A stretch of 64,000 bases of DNA from JAHEJE01 sp965216335 (GCA_965216335.1 OZ244154.1:3596001-3660000); one strand, 5' to 3'; counted from the first letter of the stretch, positions 35,898-44,955 are shown. A program made the numbers and translations. Notes: generated by a model from the letters alone, not told the origin.

Positions 35898-36027
35898 TTC
35901 GGGCGCAAACAGGTGAGTCGTGGACAAATTGCTCCCGTCCACATGCTCCCGGCTGTTTGGTGGGGCGCGAAATATAATCCGGACATGGCCTCGACTCCAA
36001 TTGGATCATGGTGAATACTTCACATGT

Positions 36028-36045
36028 GGACGTCCGCTGACGTCC
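36028..36045. promoter_or_regulatory. inverted repeat upstream of the first Na/Pi transporter gene
   Basis: GGACGTC and GACGTCC, a perfect 7-bp inverted repeat with a 4-base centre, 130 bp upstream of ATG 36176. It could be an operator or a hairpin. The Pho box (CTGTCAT-type repeats) was looked for and not seen. Confidence 0.35.
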
Positions 36046-36175
36046 TGTGCCTGGAATTTTGGGGTGGTGCCCGGTTTGTGGCGCCAAGGGTGCAGGGTTG
36101 AGCGGGTTATGTGTTGCCGGAACTGCGGCCGTAAATTCAACGGACCGCTGCCGGAAGAGTTGAGGGGATGCAGTT

Positions 36176-37975
36176 ATGTTGCGGCGAATAGTCTTGCCAG
36201 TTGTGTGTTTGGTGTTGATCTATGGTTTCTGGATCAGCCCGGACTTCAAGGAAATTGCCGCTGGTGTGGCAATTTTCCTGTTTGGCATGTTGTTCCTGGA
36301 AGAGGGCTTCAAGGCCTTCACCGGCGGGTTGCTGGAAAAGGTCTTGGCAAAGACGACCGACAAGTTGTGGAAGGCAATTTCTTTCGGCGTGGTCGCGACC
36401 ACCATCATGCAGTCCAGTTCGCTGGTCTCGGTGATCACCATTTCCTTCCTGAGTGCTGAATTGATCGCCCTTGCCGCCGGCATCGGCATCATTTTCGGGG
36501 CGAATATCGGCACAACGACCGGCGCCTGGCTGATTGCCGGGCTTGGTCTGAAGGTCAAGATTTCCGCATACGCCATGCCCATGCTGGTGTTCGGCATCAT
36601 TCTGGTGTTCCAGAAGAGCCGTCACCTGAAGGGCATCGGTTACATCCTCGCCGGCCTCGGCTTCCTGTTCCTTGGTATCCACCACATGAAGGAGGGCTTC
36701 GAGGCCTTCCGTTCGAGCATCGATCTGACCGAGTTCGCGCTTACTGGATACGCCGGCCTGTTTGCCTTCGCCGGCATCGGCATATTCGCCACCGTGGTCA
36801 TGCAGTCGTCGCACGCCACCCTGGTGCTGATCATTACCGCGTTGGCGGCCCAGCAGGTGACCTACGAGAATGCCCTGGCGCTCGCCATCGGGGCCAATGT
36901 CGGCACCACGATTACCGCCATCATCGGATCGATGAGTTCCAACTATCAGGGCAAACGCCTGGCGCTCGGCCATCTGATTTTCAATGTGATCACCGGTATC
37001 ATTGCCATTGCCTTCATCTCCCAGATCGTCTGGGCGGTTGACACGGTTGCCCAAAACGTCGGCATTCGGGATGACGACTACACGCTGAAGCTTGCCGTGT
37101 TCCACACCATCTTCAACGTCATCGGTGTTGTTGTCCTGGTGCCGTTCGTCAAGCAGCTCGTGGCTTTCCTGGAGCGCACCATTCCGGCCCCGACGCTCGA
37201 TGTCGTCGAGCCGAAATATCTCACTGAAGCCGTTCTGGAGTTCCCTGAAACCATGCTCCAGGCCGTGCGTAACGAGATCATCCATCTCTATGACAACGCC
37301 TTTGAGATCATCGCCCATGGCATCAACCTGCACCGGACCGAGATTATGACGGCCCCCGATCTGGATGAGCTGATCGAAAAGGACCGCGAAATCCACGAGT
37401 TCGATCTCGATGAAGTCTACGAAAGAAAGGTCAAGGCGCTTTATGCCCGCATCCTTGAGTTCATCAGTGAGGCCCATGCCGACTTGCCGTCGGAGTACAT
37501 GGACCAGCTCTATGCCCTGCGCCGCGCGTGCCGGGAAATCGTGATGACGGTCAAGGAGATCAAGCACATCCGCAAGAACGTCACCCGCTACATGGTGGAT
37601 GATGATGAGGACATTCGCCGGGAATACAATGCGCTGCGTGCGCAGATGGCCAACCTGTTGCGGGACATCCAGGAGATGCGCGACACGCCGGAAGAGGATC
37701 GCAGCATTGTCGATCTCGATGCCTACCGGATCGCAATCGACGAGGAGAGCAGCGTCGTCAACGGCGAGTTGGATCAACTCATCCGCAAGCGCAAGATCAC
37801 CGCGGAAATGGGAACGTCGTTGATGAACGACCATGGCTACGCCCGCGACGCTATCTGGCATCTGACGGAAATCGCCAAGACGCTGTTCGGCTCCCATGAT
37901 CTGGCTGAAATGGAGGCTGAAGAGCTGATCGGTCTGGACGATGACGACATAGCGACCGTCGCTACGGGCGGCTAG
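36176..37975 (+). CDS. Na+/phosphate cotransporter with C-terminal PhoU-like domain (NptA/YjbB-type), copy 1
   Basis: 599 residues. The transporter half (about 1-350) has two Na/Pi repeats with QSSS (79-82) and a later QSSH (second repeat) plus the GANIGTT and GANVGTTIT motifs, and about 8-9 hydrophobic segments. The last 240 residues are PhoU-like helices (IIHLYDNAFEIIAHGINLHR...) that probably gate or sense phosphate. The protein moves phosphate with sodium; relatives export Pi when internal Pi is high. GAGGGG lies before ATG 36176. Monocistronic as seen, 151 bp before the next gene. Confidence 0.88.
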   Translation: MLRRIVLPVVCLVLIYGFWISPDFKEIAAGVAIFLFGMLFLEEGFKAFTGGLLEKVLAKTTDKLWKAISFGVVATTIMQSSSLVSVITISFLSAELIALAAGIGIIFGANIGTTTGAWLIAGLGLKVKISAYAMPMLVFGIILVFQKSRHLKGIGYILAGLGFLFLGIHHMKEGFEAFRSSIDLTEFALTGYAGLFAFAGIGIFATVVMQSSHATLVLIITALAAQQVTYENALALAIGANVGTTITAIIGSMSSNYQGKRLALGHLIFNVITGIIAIAFISQIVWAVDTVAQNVGIRDDDYTLKLAVFHTIFNVIGVVVLVPFVKQLVAFLERTIPAPTLDVVEPKYLTEAVLEFPETMLQAVRNEIIHLYDNAFEIIAHGINLHRTEIMTAPDLDELIEKDREIHEFDLDEVYERKVKALYARILEFISEAHADLPSEYMDQLYALRRACREIVMTVKEIKHIRKNVTRYMVDDDEDIRREYNALRAQMANLLRDIQEMRDTPEEDRSIVDLDAYRIAIDEESSVVNGELDQLIRKRKITAEMGTSLMNDHGYARDAIWHLTEIAKTLFGSHDLAEMEAEELIGLDDDDIATVATGG

Positions 37976-38020
37976 GCGGCTTCGCATCTCTGCGTCATGT
38001 GATTTGCGGCAATCGCATCG

Positions 38021-38046
38021 CCAACGTCATTGCAAAATGGCGTTGG
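38021..38046. promoter_or_regulatory. imperfect 11-bp inverted repeat
   Basis: CCAACGTCATT and AATGGCGTTGG pair with one mismatch across a GCAA loop, between the transporter gene stop and the small lysine-rich gene. No T-run follows, so an operator or leader hairpin is as likely as a terminator. Confidence 0.35.
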
Positions 38047-38126
38047 CACACTTTATGCGAACTTAACACTGGTTGGTAAGTTTTTACCGGTATAAGGGCG
38101 GCTGTAGATCACAGGGAGTAAGGGTG

Positions 38127-38348
38127 ATGAAACTCAGTGAAATCATTGGAATGGGTGACGGAAAACGCTCAAAGAAGCGCGCTGCCTTGGAAAAGCTTCT
38201 GAAGAAATTGCACAAGCATAACAAGAAGTTGGAAGAGAAGCTCGCTGATGAAAAGGCACCGAAGAAGATCAAGAAGCTGAAAATCAAGTTGGAGACCAAC
38301 AGGCGTCACCGCCGCAAGGCAAAGCGCTTGATTGACGATCTCAGCTAG
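38127..38348 (+). CDS. small lysine-rich coiled-coil protein
   Basis: 73 residues, about a third Lys or Arg (AALEKLLKKLHKHNKKLEEKL, KKIKKLKIKLETNRRHRRKAKR). The heptad-like pattern indicates one long coiled-coil helix, soluble and strongly basic. No known domain. GGAGTAAGGG precedes ATG 38127. It lies between two phosphate transporter genes; binding of nucleic acid or polyphosphate would be a natural guess but is not shown. Confidence 0.65.
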   Translation: MKLSEIIGMGDGKRSKKRAALEKLLKKLHKHNKKLEEKLADEKAPKKIKKLKIKLETNRRHRRKAKRLIDDLS

Positions 38349-38687
38349 AGCGCGGTGCCTGCCTTCAAGCAACTGATTGCGAATTTGCCTGGTTCAGGTT
38401 GATACATTCTGAACGAGGTGTTCCATTTTGGCTTGCCGTGAACCCGGATTGAGGTCCGCGCGGCGAGCCGCTGGCAAGTTGCAATGAGTTGTCGTCCGAA
38501 CGAATGTCGGCTTTTCAACACGGCAATTCGTCGAATGCGGCGCAAAAGCAGATTGCCGGCAGTCGCGTATTTTGTAGAATAAGTTCAGAGTTTCGACGTT
38601 TCGTGCAGTTGGCGGGATGTTTGGCCTTTACGAAATCCCGTGGTCCCGATTGACGGTTTTGCGTACGATCACTAGAGGGGGAGTCCC
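38349..38687. other. intergenic stretch, no gene seen
   Basis: 339 bp between the small lysine-rich gene and the universal stress protein gene. No convincing ORF, tRNA or terminator hairpin was recognised. Base composition is slightly more AT-rich than the neighbouring genes, compatible with promoter and untranslated leader sequence. Confidence 0.5.
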
Positions 38688-39176
38688 GTGAGCGAGCAAT
38701 CGCCCACCAGCGCGGCACCGGTGTTAAGTGCCGTAGATTTTTCCGAACAATCCAGGGCAGCCCTGTTGTGGGCCGCCCGGCAGGCGTCGCTTGAATCGGC
38801 GCCGCTGCTGGTTCTGCACGTGGTTCACGATGCGGCCGCAAAGCCCGGCTTCTACGACGCATCCCGGCACCCGCCGGGCACCCCGATTGATGAAATCGCC
38901 GCCCGGATGCTGCAGGAGTTCATCATCCGCGAATCCGATGCGCACCCTGAACTGTCGGCGCTGACTGCCGCAGAGACGATTTTGGTCGAAGGGCTGCCTG
39001 CCGGGCGCATTTGCGAGGTCGCAGTCGACAAGGGCGTGCGCCTGGTGGTCATCGGCAATGTCGGCCGCAGCGCCCTGAAGTCGCTCTTGCTGGGGTCTGT
39101 GGCTGAGGATGTCGTGCGGACAAGCGCTGCGCCGGTCGTCGTCGTCAAAGCTGCTGCCGAGAGCGACAGCGCATGA
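38688..39176 (+). CDS. universal stress protein (UspA family)
   Basis: 162 residues from GTG 38688 with GAGGGGGAG upstream. The fold begins PVLSAVDFSEQSRAALLWAARQA and the ATP-binding signature G-x2-G-x9-G-S is complete in GNVGRSALKSLLLGS. It is thus likely an ATP-binding Usp. The gene overlaps the following transporter by 4 bp (ATGA), so it may regulate or respond with phosphate transport, an uncommon pairing. Confidence 0.9.
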   Translation: MSEQSPTSAAPVLSAVDFSEQSRAALLWAARQASLESAPLLVLHVVHDAAAKPGFYDASRHPPGTPIDEIAARMLQEFIIRESDAHPELSALTAAETILVEGLPAGRICEVAVDKGVRLVVIGNVGRSALKSLLLGSVAEDVVRTSAAPVVVVKAAAESDSA

Positions 39177-40897
39177 GCGAAGGCCTCGACACCTTTGCGC
39201 TCCTCAGCGGCCTGTTCGGCGGCCTGGCCTTGTTCCTGTTCGGCATGGACATCATGACCCGGGCGCTTGAGCGCGCCGCCGGCGATCAGATGAAGACACT
39301 GCTCGGCAAGGCCACGAACAACCGCTTTGTCGGCGTGGTGACCGGAGCAACGGTCACATCGGTCATACAGTCGTCGTCGATCACCACCGTCCTGCTGGTC
39401 GGTTTCGTGTCCTCGGGCCTGATGTCGACGGCACAGAGCATTCCCGTGATCCTTGGTGCCAACATCGGCACCACCATCACCGCCCAAATCCTCGCCTTCA
39501 AGGTCACAAAACTCGCCCTGCCGATCATAACCATAGGCTTTCTGGTGTCCTTCATGGCCAAACGCGAGGTCTGGCGGCAGTATGGTCTTATCGTTCTCGG
39601 TCTGGGGTTGGTGTTCTTCGGCATGGCGGTCATGAGCGACGCCATGAAGCCGTTGCGCAGCTTCCAGCCGTTCCTCGACTTCATGACGTCGCTATCCAAC
39701 CCGCTCCTTGCCGCAACGGTCGGTGCGGTGTTTACCGCCCTCATTCAGTCGTCCTCGGCCGCCACCGGTATCCTCATCGTCATGGCGAGCCAGGGTCTGC
39801 TGACCCTGGAAGCGGCAGTGGCGATTGCCTTGGGGGCCAACGTCGGCACCTGCGTGACGGCCGGTCTGGCGGCGATCGGCAAGTCGCGCGAGGCGGTCCG
39901 CACATTCCTCGTGCACACCCTGTTCAATGTCATCGGCGTGATGATCTGGATCGGCTTCGTGCCCCAGCTGGTCGAGCTCGCCCGTCTCATTTCGCCGGAG
40001 CACGCCGAACTGACCGGCACCGCCCGGGCCGCGGCCGAGGTGCCCCGCCAGCTTGCCAACGTCCACACCTTCTTCAACGTGGTGAACGCCTTGCTGTTCG
40101 TCGGCTTCACCATCCAGATCCAGCGCCTGGTCGAATGGATCGTTCCCGACCGTCCGCTCAGCGAGGCCGAAGCAGTTTCAGCGCGCTACCTGAACGAGGA
40201 GTTCCTGGGTACGCCGAGCATCGCGCTTGATGCAGCGCGCCGCGAAGTCATTCGCCTCGGAGCATTCACCCGGAAAATGCTCGAATCCTCCATCGGACTG
40301 GCAACCTCGGCCACCCGTCTGGAACTTGAAGAACTGGAAAAGCTCGACCGTCCGATCGATACGCTGCACCGGGAAATCATCAGCTATCTGCGTCAGTTGA
40401 GCCGCGGCAACCTCTCGGCCGCGAACTCCGACAGAATGATGGGATTGATCCGCATAGCCAACGATCTGGAGCACATAGGGGACCAATTGGCGACAACCCT
40501 CATCACCTCGGGCAGGAAGCGTATCGACGAGGGGGTCGTCATCTCCAAGCAGACCGCAGCGGCTATTGGCGAATTCCACCAGAAGGTTCTGGAGGCATTG
40601 GAAAAGGCGCTGCAGGCAATAGAGCAGGAAGACAAGCAGCCGGCGCTGGATGTCCAGAACATGAAGCAGGACCTGGCCCAGATGACCTCAGAACTCGCCC
40701 GCCACGAAATATCCAGGCTGAAGGCCGATGAGCCGAACCGGCTGCTGACCTACGCCCGCGAGGTCGAGTTGACGGACATCCTGGACGACGTCTTCAAGAC
40801 AACCCGGCGCATCGCCCGCACCCAGATCGAACTCATCGAAACCGGAACGAAAGGCGGTGAGGATGCGCCTCAGAACAGCTATGCAAGCCGCCCTTGA
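39173..40897 (+). CDS. Na+/phosphate cotransporter with C-terminal PhoU-like domain, copy 2
   Basis: 574 residues. Two QSSS motifs (SVIQSSSITT and ALIQSSSAAT) and two GAN-[IV]-GT motifs (GANIGTTIT, GANVGTC) mark the Na/Pi cotransporter repeats, with about eight membrane segments to residue 325. PhoU-like helices fill the rest, including NSDRMMGLIRIANDLEHIGDQLA with a PhoU-type Asp/Glu-x-x-x-Asp pattern. It is more like YjbB than copy 1. The second coupled gene of the Usp operon. Confidence 0.9.
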   Translation: MSEGLDTFALLSGLFGGLALFLFGMDIMTRALERAAGDQMKTLLGKATNNRFVGVVTGATVTSVIQSSSITTVLLVGFVSSGLMSTAQSIPVILGANIGTTITAQILAFKVTKLALPIITIGFLVSFMAKREVWRQYGLIVLGLGLVFFGMAVMSDAMKPLRSFQPFLDFMTSLSNPLLAATVGAVFTALIQSSSAATGILIVMASQGLLTLEAAVAIALGANVGTCVTAGLAAIGKSREAVRTFLVHTLFNVIGVMIWIGFVPQLVELARLISPEHAELTGTARAAAEVPRQLANVHTFFNVVNALLFVGFTIQIQRLVEWIVPDRPLSEAEAVSARYLNEEFLGTPSIALDAARREVIRLGAFTRKMLESSIGLATSATRLELEELEKLDRPIDTLHREIISYLRQLSRGNLSAANSDRMMGLIRIANDLEHIGDQLATTLITSGRKRIDEGVVISKQTAAAIGEFHQKVLEALEKALQAIEQEDKQPALDVQNMKQDLAQMTSELARHEISRLKADEPNRLLTYAREVELTDILDDVFKTTRRIARTQIELIETGTKGGEDAPQNSYASRP

Positions 40898-40935
40898 AAC
40901 TGCGCCACAACCGTCAAGCGCTCTTCCATGCCGGG

Positions 40936-42276
40936 TCAGGACATTTCGGTCGGGCTCTCGCCTTCGGTCTGCTCTTCAATGGCATTGGCCTCGGCATCGG
41001 CATTGAGTTCAACTCTCAGCTTGACCAGTGACTTGTCTGTCGCCTCGGCAACCGTGAACCGGTATCCCAGCTCCACGATATAGTCACCGTCGCGCGGAAT
41101 GCGCTTCAGCCGTGCCATCATCAGGCCGCCGAGGGTGTGAAACTCGGTCGCCGGCAGATGAATGCCCAAAACCTCGTTGGCCTCGGAGATCGATACGCGC
41201 GAATCCATCAGATAGGCATCGTCGCCGATGGCATTGAAGTCGTGCCGCCGCTTGGAGTGGTACTCCTCAAAGTCGTAGCCGACGTCGATCTCGCCGAGGA
41301 CTTCCTCGATGATGTCCTCCATGGTGATCATGCCGATCGCCGACCCGAACTCGTTGACGACGATGGCCATGTGGTCTTCGCGCTTCCTCAGTTCCGGCAG
41401 CAGGGTGTCGATGGTCTGGTTGGGTGCCACGAAGAACGCCGGCTTGATCAGCTGCGCAAGCGGCTTGCGGCTGGTGTGGTCCGCCAGCATGTCCCATGTG
41501 CTCAAGGTCACGATACCGACGATGTTTGACGTGTTGTTCTCGAACACCGGCAAACGGTTGAAGCCATGCTTGCGCACCAGGTCGATGGCCATGTTCATGC
41601 TCTTCTTGCCGACCTTTGCGCCGTCCAGCGTGATCACATTGGCCATCGGCACCATGGCCTCGGCGACAGTGGTATCGGCGAACCGGATAACCCGGCGGAT
41701 GCGGCCGCGGTTGGTCTCGCTCAGCGCTGCGCTCTGTTCGGCCATATCGACGAGTGTGCGGAACTGCTCCCGGGTGATGAACAGGGTCTGGTCGGTCTTG
41801 CCGGCGCCGGCCAGGCGGGCGAAGAACCGCGCCACCCGAGAGAACACGAAAACCACCGGATAGAACAGCTTGGCGCTCCAGCTCAGCGGATAGATGATGA
41901 TCGGCGTCAGCACGGAGGTCTTCTGCTGATACACGCTCTTCGGCACGATCTCGCCGATGATCAGGAACAGCGGCGTGAATGCCAGGAAGGCATACAGCTC
42001 CCCGCGCGGTCCAGCCCAATGGATCATCAGCAGTGTGCCGATGGTGGTCAGCGCGATGGTCGACAGGTTCGTGCCGACCAGGGTGGTGGACAGCAGCACC
42101 TCCGGCTTCTGCAGCAGCTTCAGGGCAAGATCGGCACCACGCTTGCCCTGCTTTCCCTCGTGACGCAGCTTGATCTTGTCGGCGTTGACCAGCGCAATCT
42201 CTGAGCCGGAGAAAAACCCCTTCAACAGCAGTAGAACGACCATGATGATGATGGCGAGGATCGGGTCCAGGGTCAT
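40936..42276 (-). CDS. CNNM/CorC-type transmembrane protein (DUF21-CBS-CorC_HlyC), copy A
   Basis: 446 residues. The DUF21 membrane domain (about 5-190) with FFSGSEIALVNADK and IIGEIVPKSV is followed by two CBS domains (to about 340, with IVGIVTLSTW and GMITMEDIIEEVLGEI) and a CorC_HlyC C-terminal domain (GGLMMARLKRIPRDGDYIVELGYRF). Family members are linked to Mg2+ and Co2+ homeostasis; older databases call them 'hemolysins'. The ATG overlaps the previous gene stop (ATGA), so both copies are made together and may form a heteromer. Confidence 0.9.
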   Translation of the reverse strand: MTLDPILAIIIMVVLLLLKGFFSGSEIALVNADKIKLRHEGKQGKRGADLALKLLQKPEVLLSTTLVGTNLSTIALTTIGTLLMIHWAGPRGELYAFLAFTPLFLIIGEIVPKSVYQQKTSVLTPIIIYPLSWSAKLFYPVVFVFSRVARFFARLAGAGKTDQTLFITREQFRTLVDMAEQSAALSETNRGRIRRVIRFADTTVAEAMVPMANVITLDGAKVGKKSMNMAIDLVRKHGFNRLPVFENNTSNIVGIVTLSTWDMLADHTSRKPLAQLIKPAFFVAPNQTIDTLLPELRKREDHMAIVVNEFGSAIGMITMEDIIEEVLGEIDVGYDFEEYHSKRRHDFNAIGDDAYLMDSRVSISEANEVLGIHLPATEFHTLGGLMMARLKRIPRDGDYIVELGYRFTVAEATDKSLVKLRVELNADAEANAIEEQTEGESPTEMS

Positions 42277-43652
42277 GATTGCACCTCCTCGGCCGCCGCC
42301 GGTTCAGTTACCTCCACGTTCTTGGCAATCCTCACGCTGGCGATGCGGTGGCCCTGCATCTTTACCACCGTGGCAAGATGACCATCGACCACCACCGTAT
42401 CGCCGGCTGCCGGTAGCCTGTCGAGATGACGAAACACAACGCCGCCGACCGTTGTCATGCGCGGGTCTTCGATGCCGAAATTCGACAGGTCGTTGAAGTC
42501 GGTCAGCTTCATGTCGCCGGGCACTTCATACACATTTTCGTCGTCTTCCAGATAGTAGTCCTGGCTCGACACGTTCTCGGAGATTTCCCCGAAGATGAAC
42601 TTGATGATGTCCCGCATGGTGACCAGGCCTTCAACGCCACCGAACTCGTTCAGCACGATAGCGGCGCGGGCCTTGTTGTCCTGAAAGAAATCGAACATCT
42701 CGTCGACATTCTTGGTCGGCGGCACGACGACCGGCGGATGCATGATATCCTCGACATGCAGTGTGCTGATATCGGTCTCTTCCATCGCCAGTCTCAAGAC
42801 ATCTTCGGCATGCAGGAAGCCGAGGAAGTTGTCGGTGCGCTCGCGGCAGACCGGAACGCGCGGATGCTTGAATGACTTGAACTGTTCCAGCATCTCCGCC
42901 AGTGGCGCCTCGGCGTCGATGAAGTCGATACGGGTACGCGGTGTCATGATCTCGACGATTTCCGTTTCGCCGGCCTCCAGCAGATTATCGATCAACACCC
43001 TCTCGGTCGCGTCGAGCACGCCTTCTTCCGCAACGTCTTCGAGCACGCCGCGGAACTCATCCATGCGCAGGATGTTCTCCGGTGCGCGTTCTTCGCCGAC
43101 AATCCAGGTTGTGATGCTGCCGGCAATAACCCGAACCACCCTGCGCAGCGGTGTGATCAGCCGGCTCCAAACGGCCAGCGGCCTTGCCACAAGGTTGGCG
43201 CTGATGCCGACCGGGTTGCTCACGGCAATGGTTTTCGGCGTCACCTCGCCGAACAGCAACAGCAGGGGAAACATCACCAGTATGGTGATCAGCCCGGCGC
43301 GCTCAGGGCCGTAGAGTGCGAGCAGAATGCCCGCCATGTTGATGGTCGCGGCGATGTTAACCAGTTCGTTGCCGCACAGGATGGAAATGATCAGCCGGCG
43401 CGGCTCATCCAGCAGCTCATGCAGGGTCTCGGAATTTCGATGGCGCTCTCGGCGCAGCTTCTGCAGGTCGAGCCGTGACAGTGAAAACAACGCGGTTTCG
43501 GAGCCCGAAAACAGCGCCGAACACAAGAACAGAACGGCCTGCAGCGCGATGCGGGCGAGCATGTCCGCTTCAAACAGGCGTGCGGTATCGATGGCCAGAA
43601 ACGCCACGACGTCCTGCCAGATCGAACCCAAGCTGAAAGCGAACTCCGGCAT
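42273..43652 (-). CDS. CNNM/CorC-type transmembrane protein, copy B
   Basis: 459 residues, same layout as copy A: DUF21 with ALFSGSETALFSLSRLDLQKLR and LLFGEVTPKTIAVSNP, two CBS domains (EIMTPRTRIDFIDAE...GFLHAEDVLRLA; GVEGLVTMRDIIKFIFGEI) and a CorC_HlyC domain (VGGVVFRHLDRLPAAGDTV). The ATG at 43652 is preferred: an open frame continues upstream to 43757, but that extension runs into the palindromic repeat element and is not family-like. First gene of the pair. Confidence 0.88.
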   Translation of the reverse strand: MPEFAFSLGSIWQDVVAFLAIDTARLFEADMLARIALQAVLFLCSALFSGSETALFSLSRLDLQKLRRERHRNSETLHELLDEPRRLIISILCGNELVNIAATINMAGILLALYGPERAGLITILVMFPLLLLFGEVTPKTIAVSNPVGISANLVARPLAVWSRLITPLRRVVRVIAGSITTWIVGEERAPENILRMDEFRGVLEDVAEEGVLDATERVLIDNLLEAGETEIVEIMTPRTRIDFIDAEAPLAEMLEQFKSFKHPRVPVCRERTDNFLGFLHAEDVLRLAMEETDISTLHVEDIMHPPVVVPPTKNVDEMFDFFQDNKARAAIVLNEFGGVEGLVTMRDIIKFIFGEISENVSSQDYYLEDDENVYEVPGDMKLTDFNDLSNFGIEDPRMTTVGGVVFRHLDRLPAAGDTVVVDGHLATVVKMQGHRIASVRIAKNVEVTEPAAAEEVQS

Positions 43653-43716
43653 ATGCCTCAAATCCCAAAGACTCAACAAACAGCAGCATGTGCAATCGCC
43701 ATGCCGATTGCCGCTG

Positions 43717-43986
43717 AGAGCCTGACCGAATAGTCCTGAGGTGGTTTGACGGACCATATTTTGGGTGATTTTCGTTGAAAGTCAAAGCCATAGGGCAGGC
43801 CCCCTTTGGCTTTGGCTTTCGGCAAAAAGCGCCAAAATATGGTCCGCCCTGGCGGGTCTTGCATGAATTGCCCACGTCCCGCGGGTTCTTCCTCGCCAAG
43901 GGCACCACCCTTGGCTGCGGAACAACCCTTGAAATTGACCAATTTATGCAAAGTCAAACCACCTCAGGACTCTTCGGTCAGGCTCT
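43717..43986. repeat. palindromic intergenic element (MITE-like), about 270 bp
   Basis: 34-bp terminal inverted repeat (43717-43750 and 43953-43986) with one mismatch; the end reads AGAGCCTGACCGAA. Inside, GGACCATATTTTGG (43751-43764) is repeated inverted at 43832-43845 (14 of 14). The size (about 270 bp) and the outer AGAGCCT match the element at 1641-1908, although the rest differs. Overlapping open frames on both strands here are products of the palindromes. It separates CNNM copy B from the FNR-like boxes at 44056-44125. Confidence 0.75.
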
Positions 43987-44055
43987 GAGAACAACATATC
44001 AAATGAAACGCCGCCCGCAGCCCGCAACCTTCTACACCAGAACCGGCAACTTTCG

Positions 44056-44069
44056 TTGACATGGGTCAA
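44056..44069. promoter_or_regulatory. FNR/FixK-type box (perfect palindrome)
   Basis: TTGACATGGGTCAA is a perfect TTGAC-N4-GTCAA palindrome, the core FNR/FixK pattern. It lies beyond the palindromic element from the CNNM operon. If it served that operon, the element would have inserted between promoter and gene; without the element, the distance would be about 130 bp. Confidence 0.5.
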
Positions 44070-44111
44070 ATTCATGGCTGCCGCCAGAATGAGAAGACTA
44101 TTTGCAATTTA

Positions 44112-44125
44112 TTGACCTAAATCAA
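44112..44125. promoter_or_regulatory. FNR/FixK-type box
   Basis: TTGACCTAAATCAA, 56 bp from the box at 44056. The nearest gene on the plus strand (the HhH protein, ATG 44426) is 300 bp away, so either a long leader or a small unseen transcript is involved. Confidence 0.5.
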
Positions 44126-44425
44126 CGTTGCAGTTCGCAAAAGAGCGCAAATCCTGAAGTAACGGAAGTTGCACTCAGGTCGCGGGGGCAGGCTTGAGCG
44201 GGAGCTTCCGGCAGGGCGATTGATACCAAGGGGCTTCGTGTCTGATGGTTCGGTCAAGGCAGAGCCGTAGTCATTCCACTGCGGCTCAGCCGGCAGCGAC
44301 ATCAGGCGCAGTTCATCGGTGTTAGGCATAAGACCGTTTTTGCCGTGACGAAGAGTCAGGGCGCGGGAAGGTTGTGCCATAATGAGCCCGTGTTAGGTGT
44401 CAGTTAATGAGTGAAGGGAGAAATC
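44126..44425. other. intergenic stretch, no clear gene
   Basis: About 300 bp between the FNR-like boxes and the HhH gene. A minus-strand frame of 87 codons (44117-44380) starts partly coding-like but lacks a ribosome site and its second half looks random. A small RNA or leader driven by the FNR-like boxes is possible but no structure was identified. Confidence 0.4.
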
Positions 44426-44815
44426 ATGGCTGAAATCGTCGATATAAAGGGCGTTGGCCCGGTAATGGGCGACGCCCTTAAGAGCTGCGGCTTCGACAGC
44501 GTCGCGCAAATTGCCGGTGCAGCACCCAGTGAGTTGGCCGTCGTGCCAGGGCTCGGCGAGCAACGCGCAAAGTCGGTGATTGATGCGGCAAGATCGTTGT
44601 TGGCCAAAGCGCCACCTGAGCAAGTCAATAGCGAGGCGGCAGGTGTCGCGGAGAGTCCGGACGAACCCATAGTGGACACCCTGGCCACGGGCAGTGGTAA
44701 GGGGAAAAAGAAGAAAGCGTCAAAAGACGAAAAGAAAAACAAGAGCAAAAAAGGAAAGAAGAAAAAAGACAAAAAGAAAAAGAAGAAAAACAAAAAGAAG
44801 AAAAAGAAAAAATAG
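44426..44815 (+). CDS. helix-hairpin-helix protein with a nearly pure poly-lysine tail
   Basis: 129 residues. Residues 1-60 form a double helix-hairpin-helix with IKGVGPVMGDALKSCGF and VVPGLGEQRAKSVIDAARSLL (the GxG hairpins at 9-11 and 42-44), a non-specific DNA-binding module also found in RNA polymerase alpha-CTD and repair proteins. A flexible linker (60-90) leads to a tail in which about 28 of the last 38 residues are lysine and 13 of the final 14 are lysine. This makes it a histone-H1-like or nucleoid-type protein by composition. AAGGGAGA precedes ATG 44426. It directly precedes the DUF47/PiT genes (140 bp). Confidence 0.75.
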   Translation: MAEIVDIKGVGPVMGDALKSCGFDSVAQIAGAAPSELAVVPGLGEQRAKSVIDAARSLLAKAPPEQVNSEAAGVAESPDEPIVDTLATGSGKGKKKKASKDEKKNKSKKGKKKKDKKKKKKNKKKKKKK

Positions 44816-44955
44816 AACTGAGGTTCCGGCTTCATTTGGCCGGGCGAGCGGGAGAATTAGCCTAGACTTGGTTGTAGCTGTTTCGATGGTTTCGGCCGGG
44901 GAGGGTACTGACATCCCAAATTCCAAGCATGACCACCTTTTCAGGAGTTTTGCCA

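Noticed and set aside
38650..38678. TTGACG-N17-TAGAGG as promoter of the universal stress protein gene
   Set aside because: The -10 would overlap the ribosome site and leave only a few bases of leader before the GTG.
43653..43957. Open frames on both strands around the second palindromic element, including an N-terminal extension of CNNM copy B
   Set aside because: They are products of the inverted repeats; the family start of CNNM copy B is the ATG at 43652.
44117..44380. Minus-strand 87-codon frame upstream of the HhH gene
   Set aside because: No ribosome site, second half of random composition, and it runs across the FNR-like boxes.
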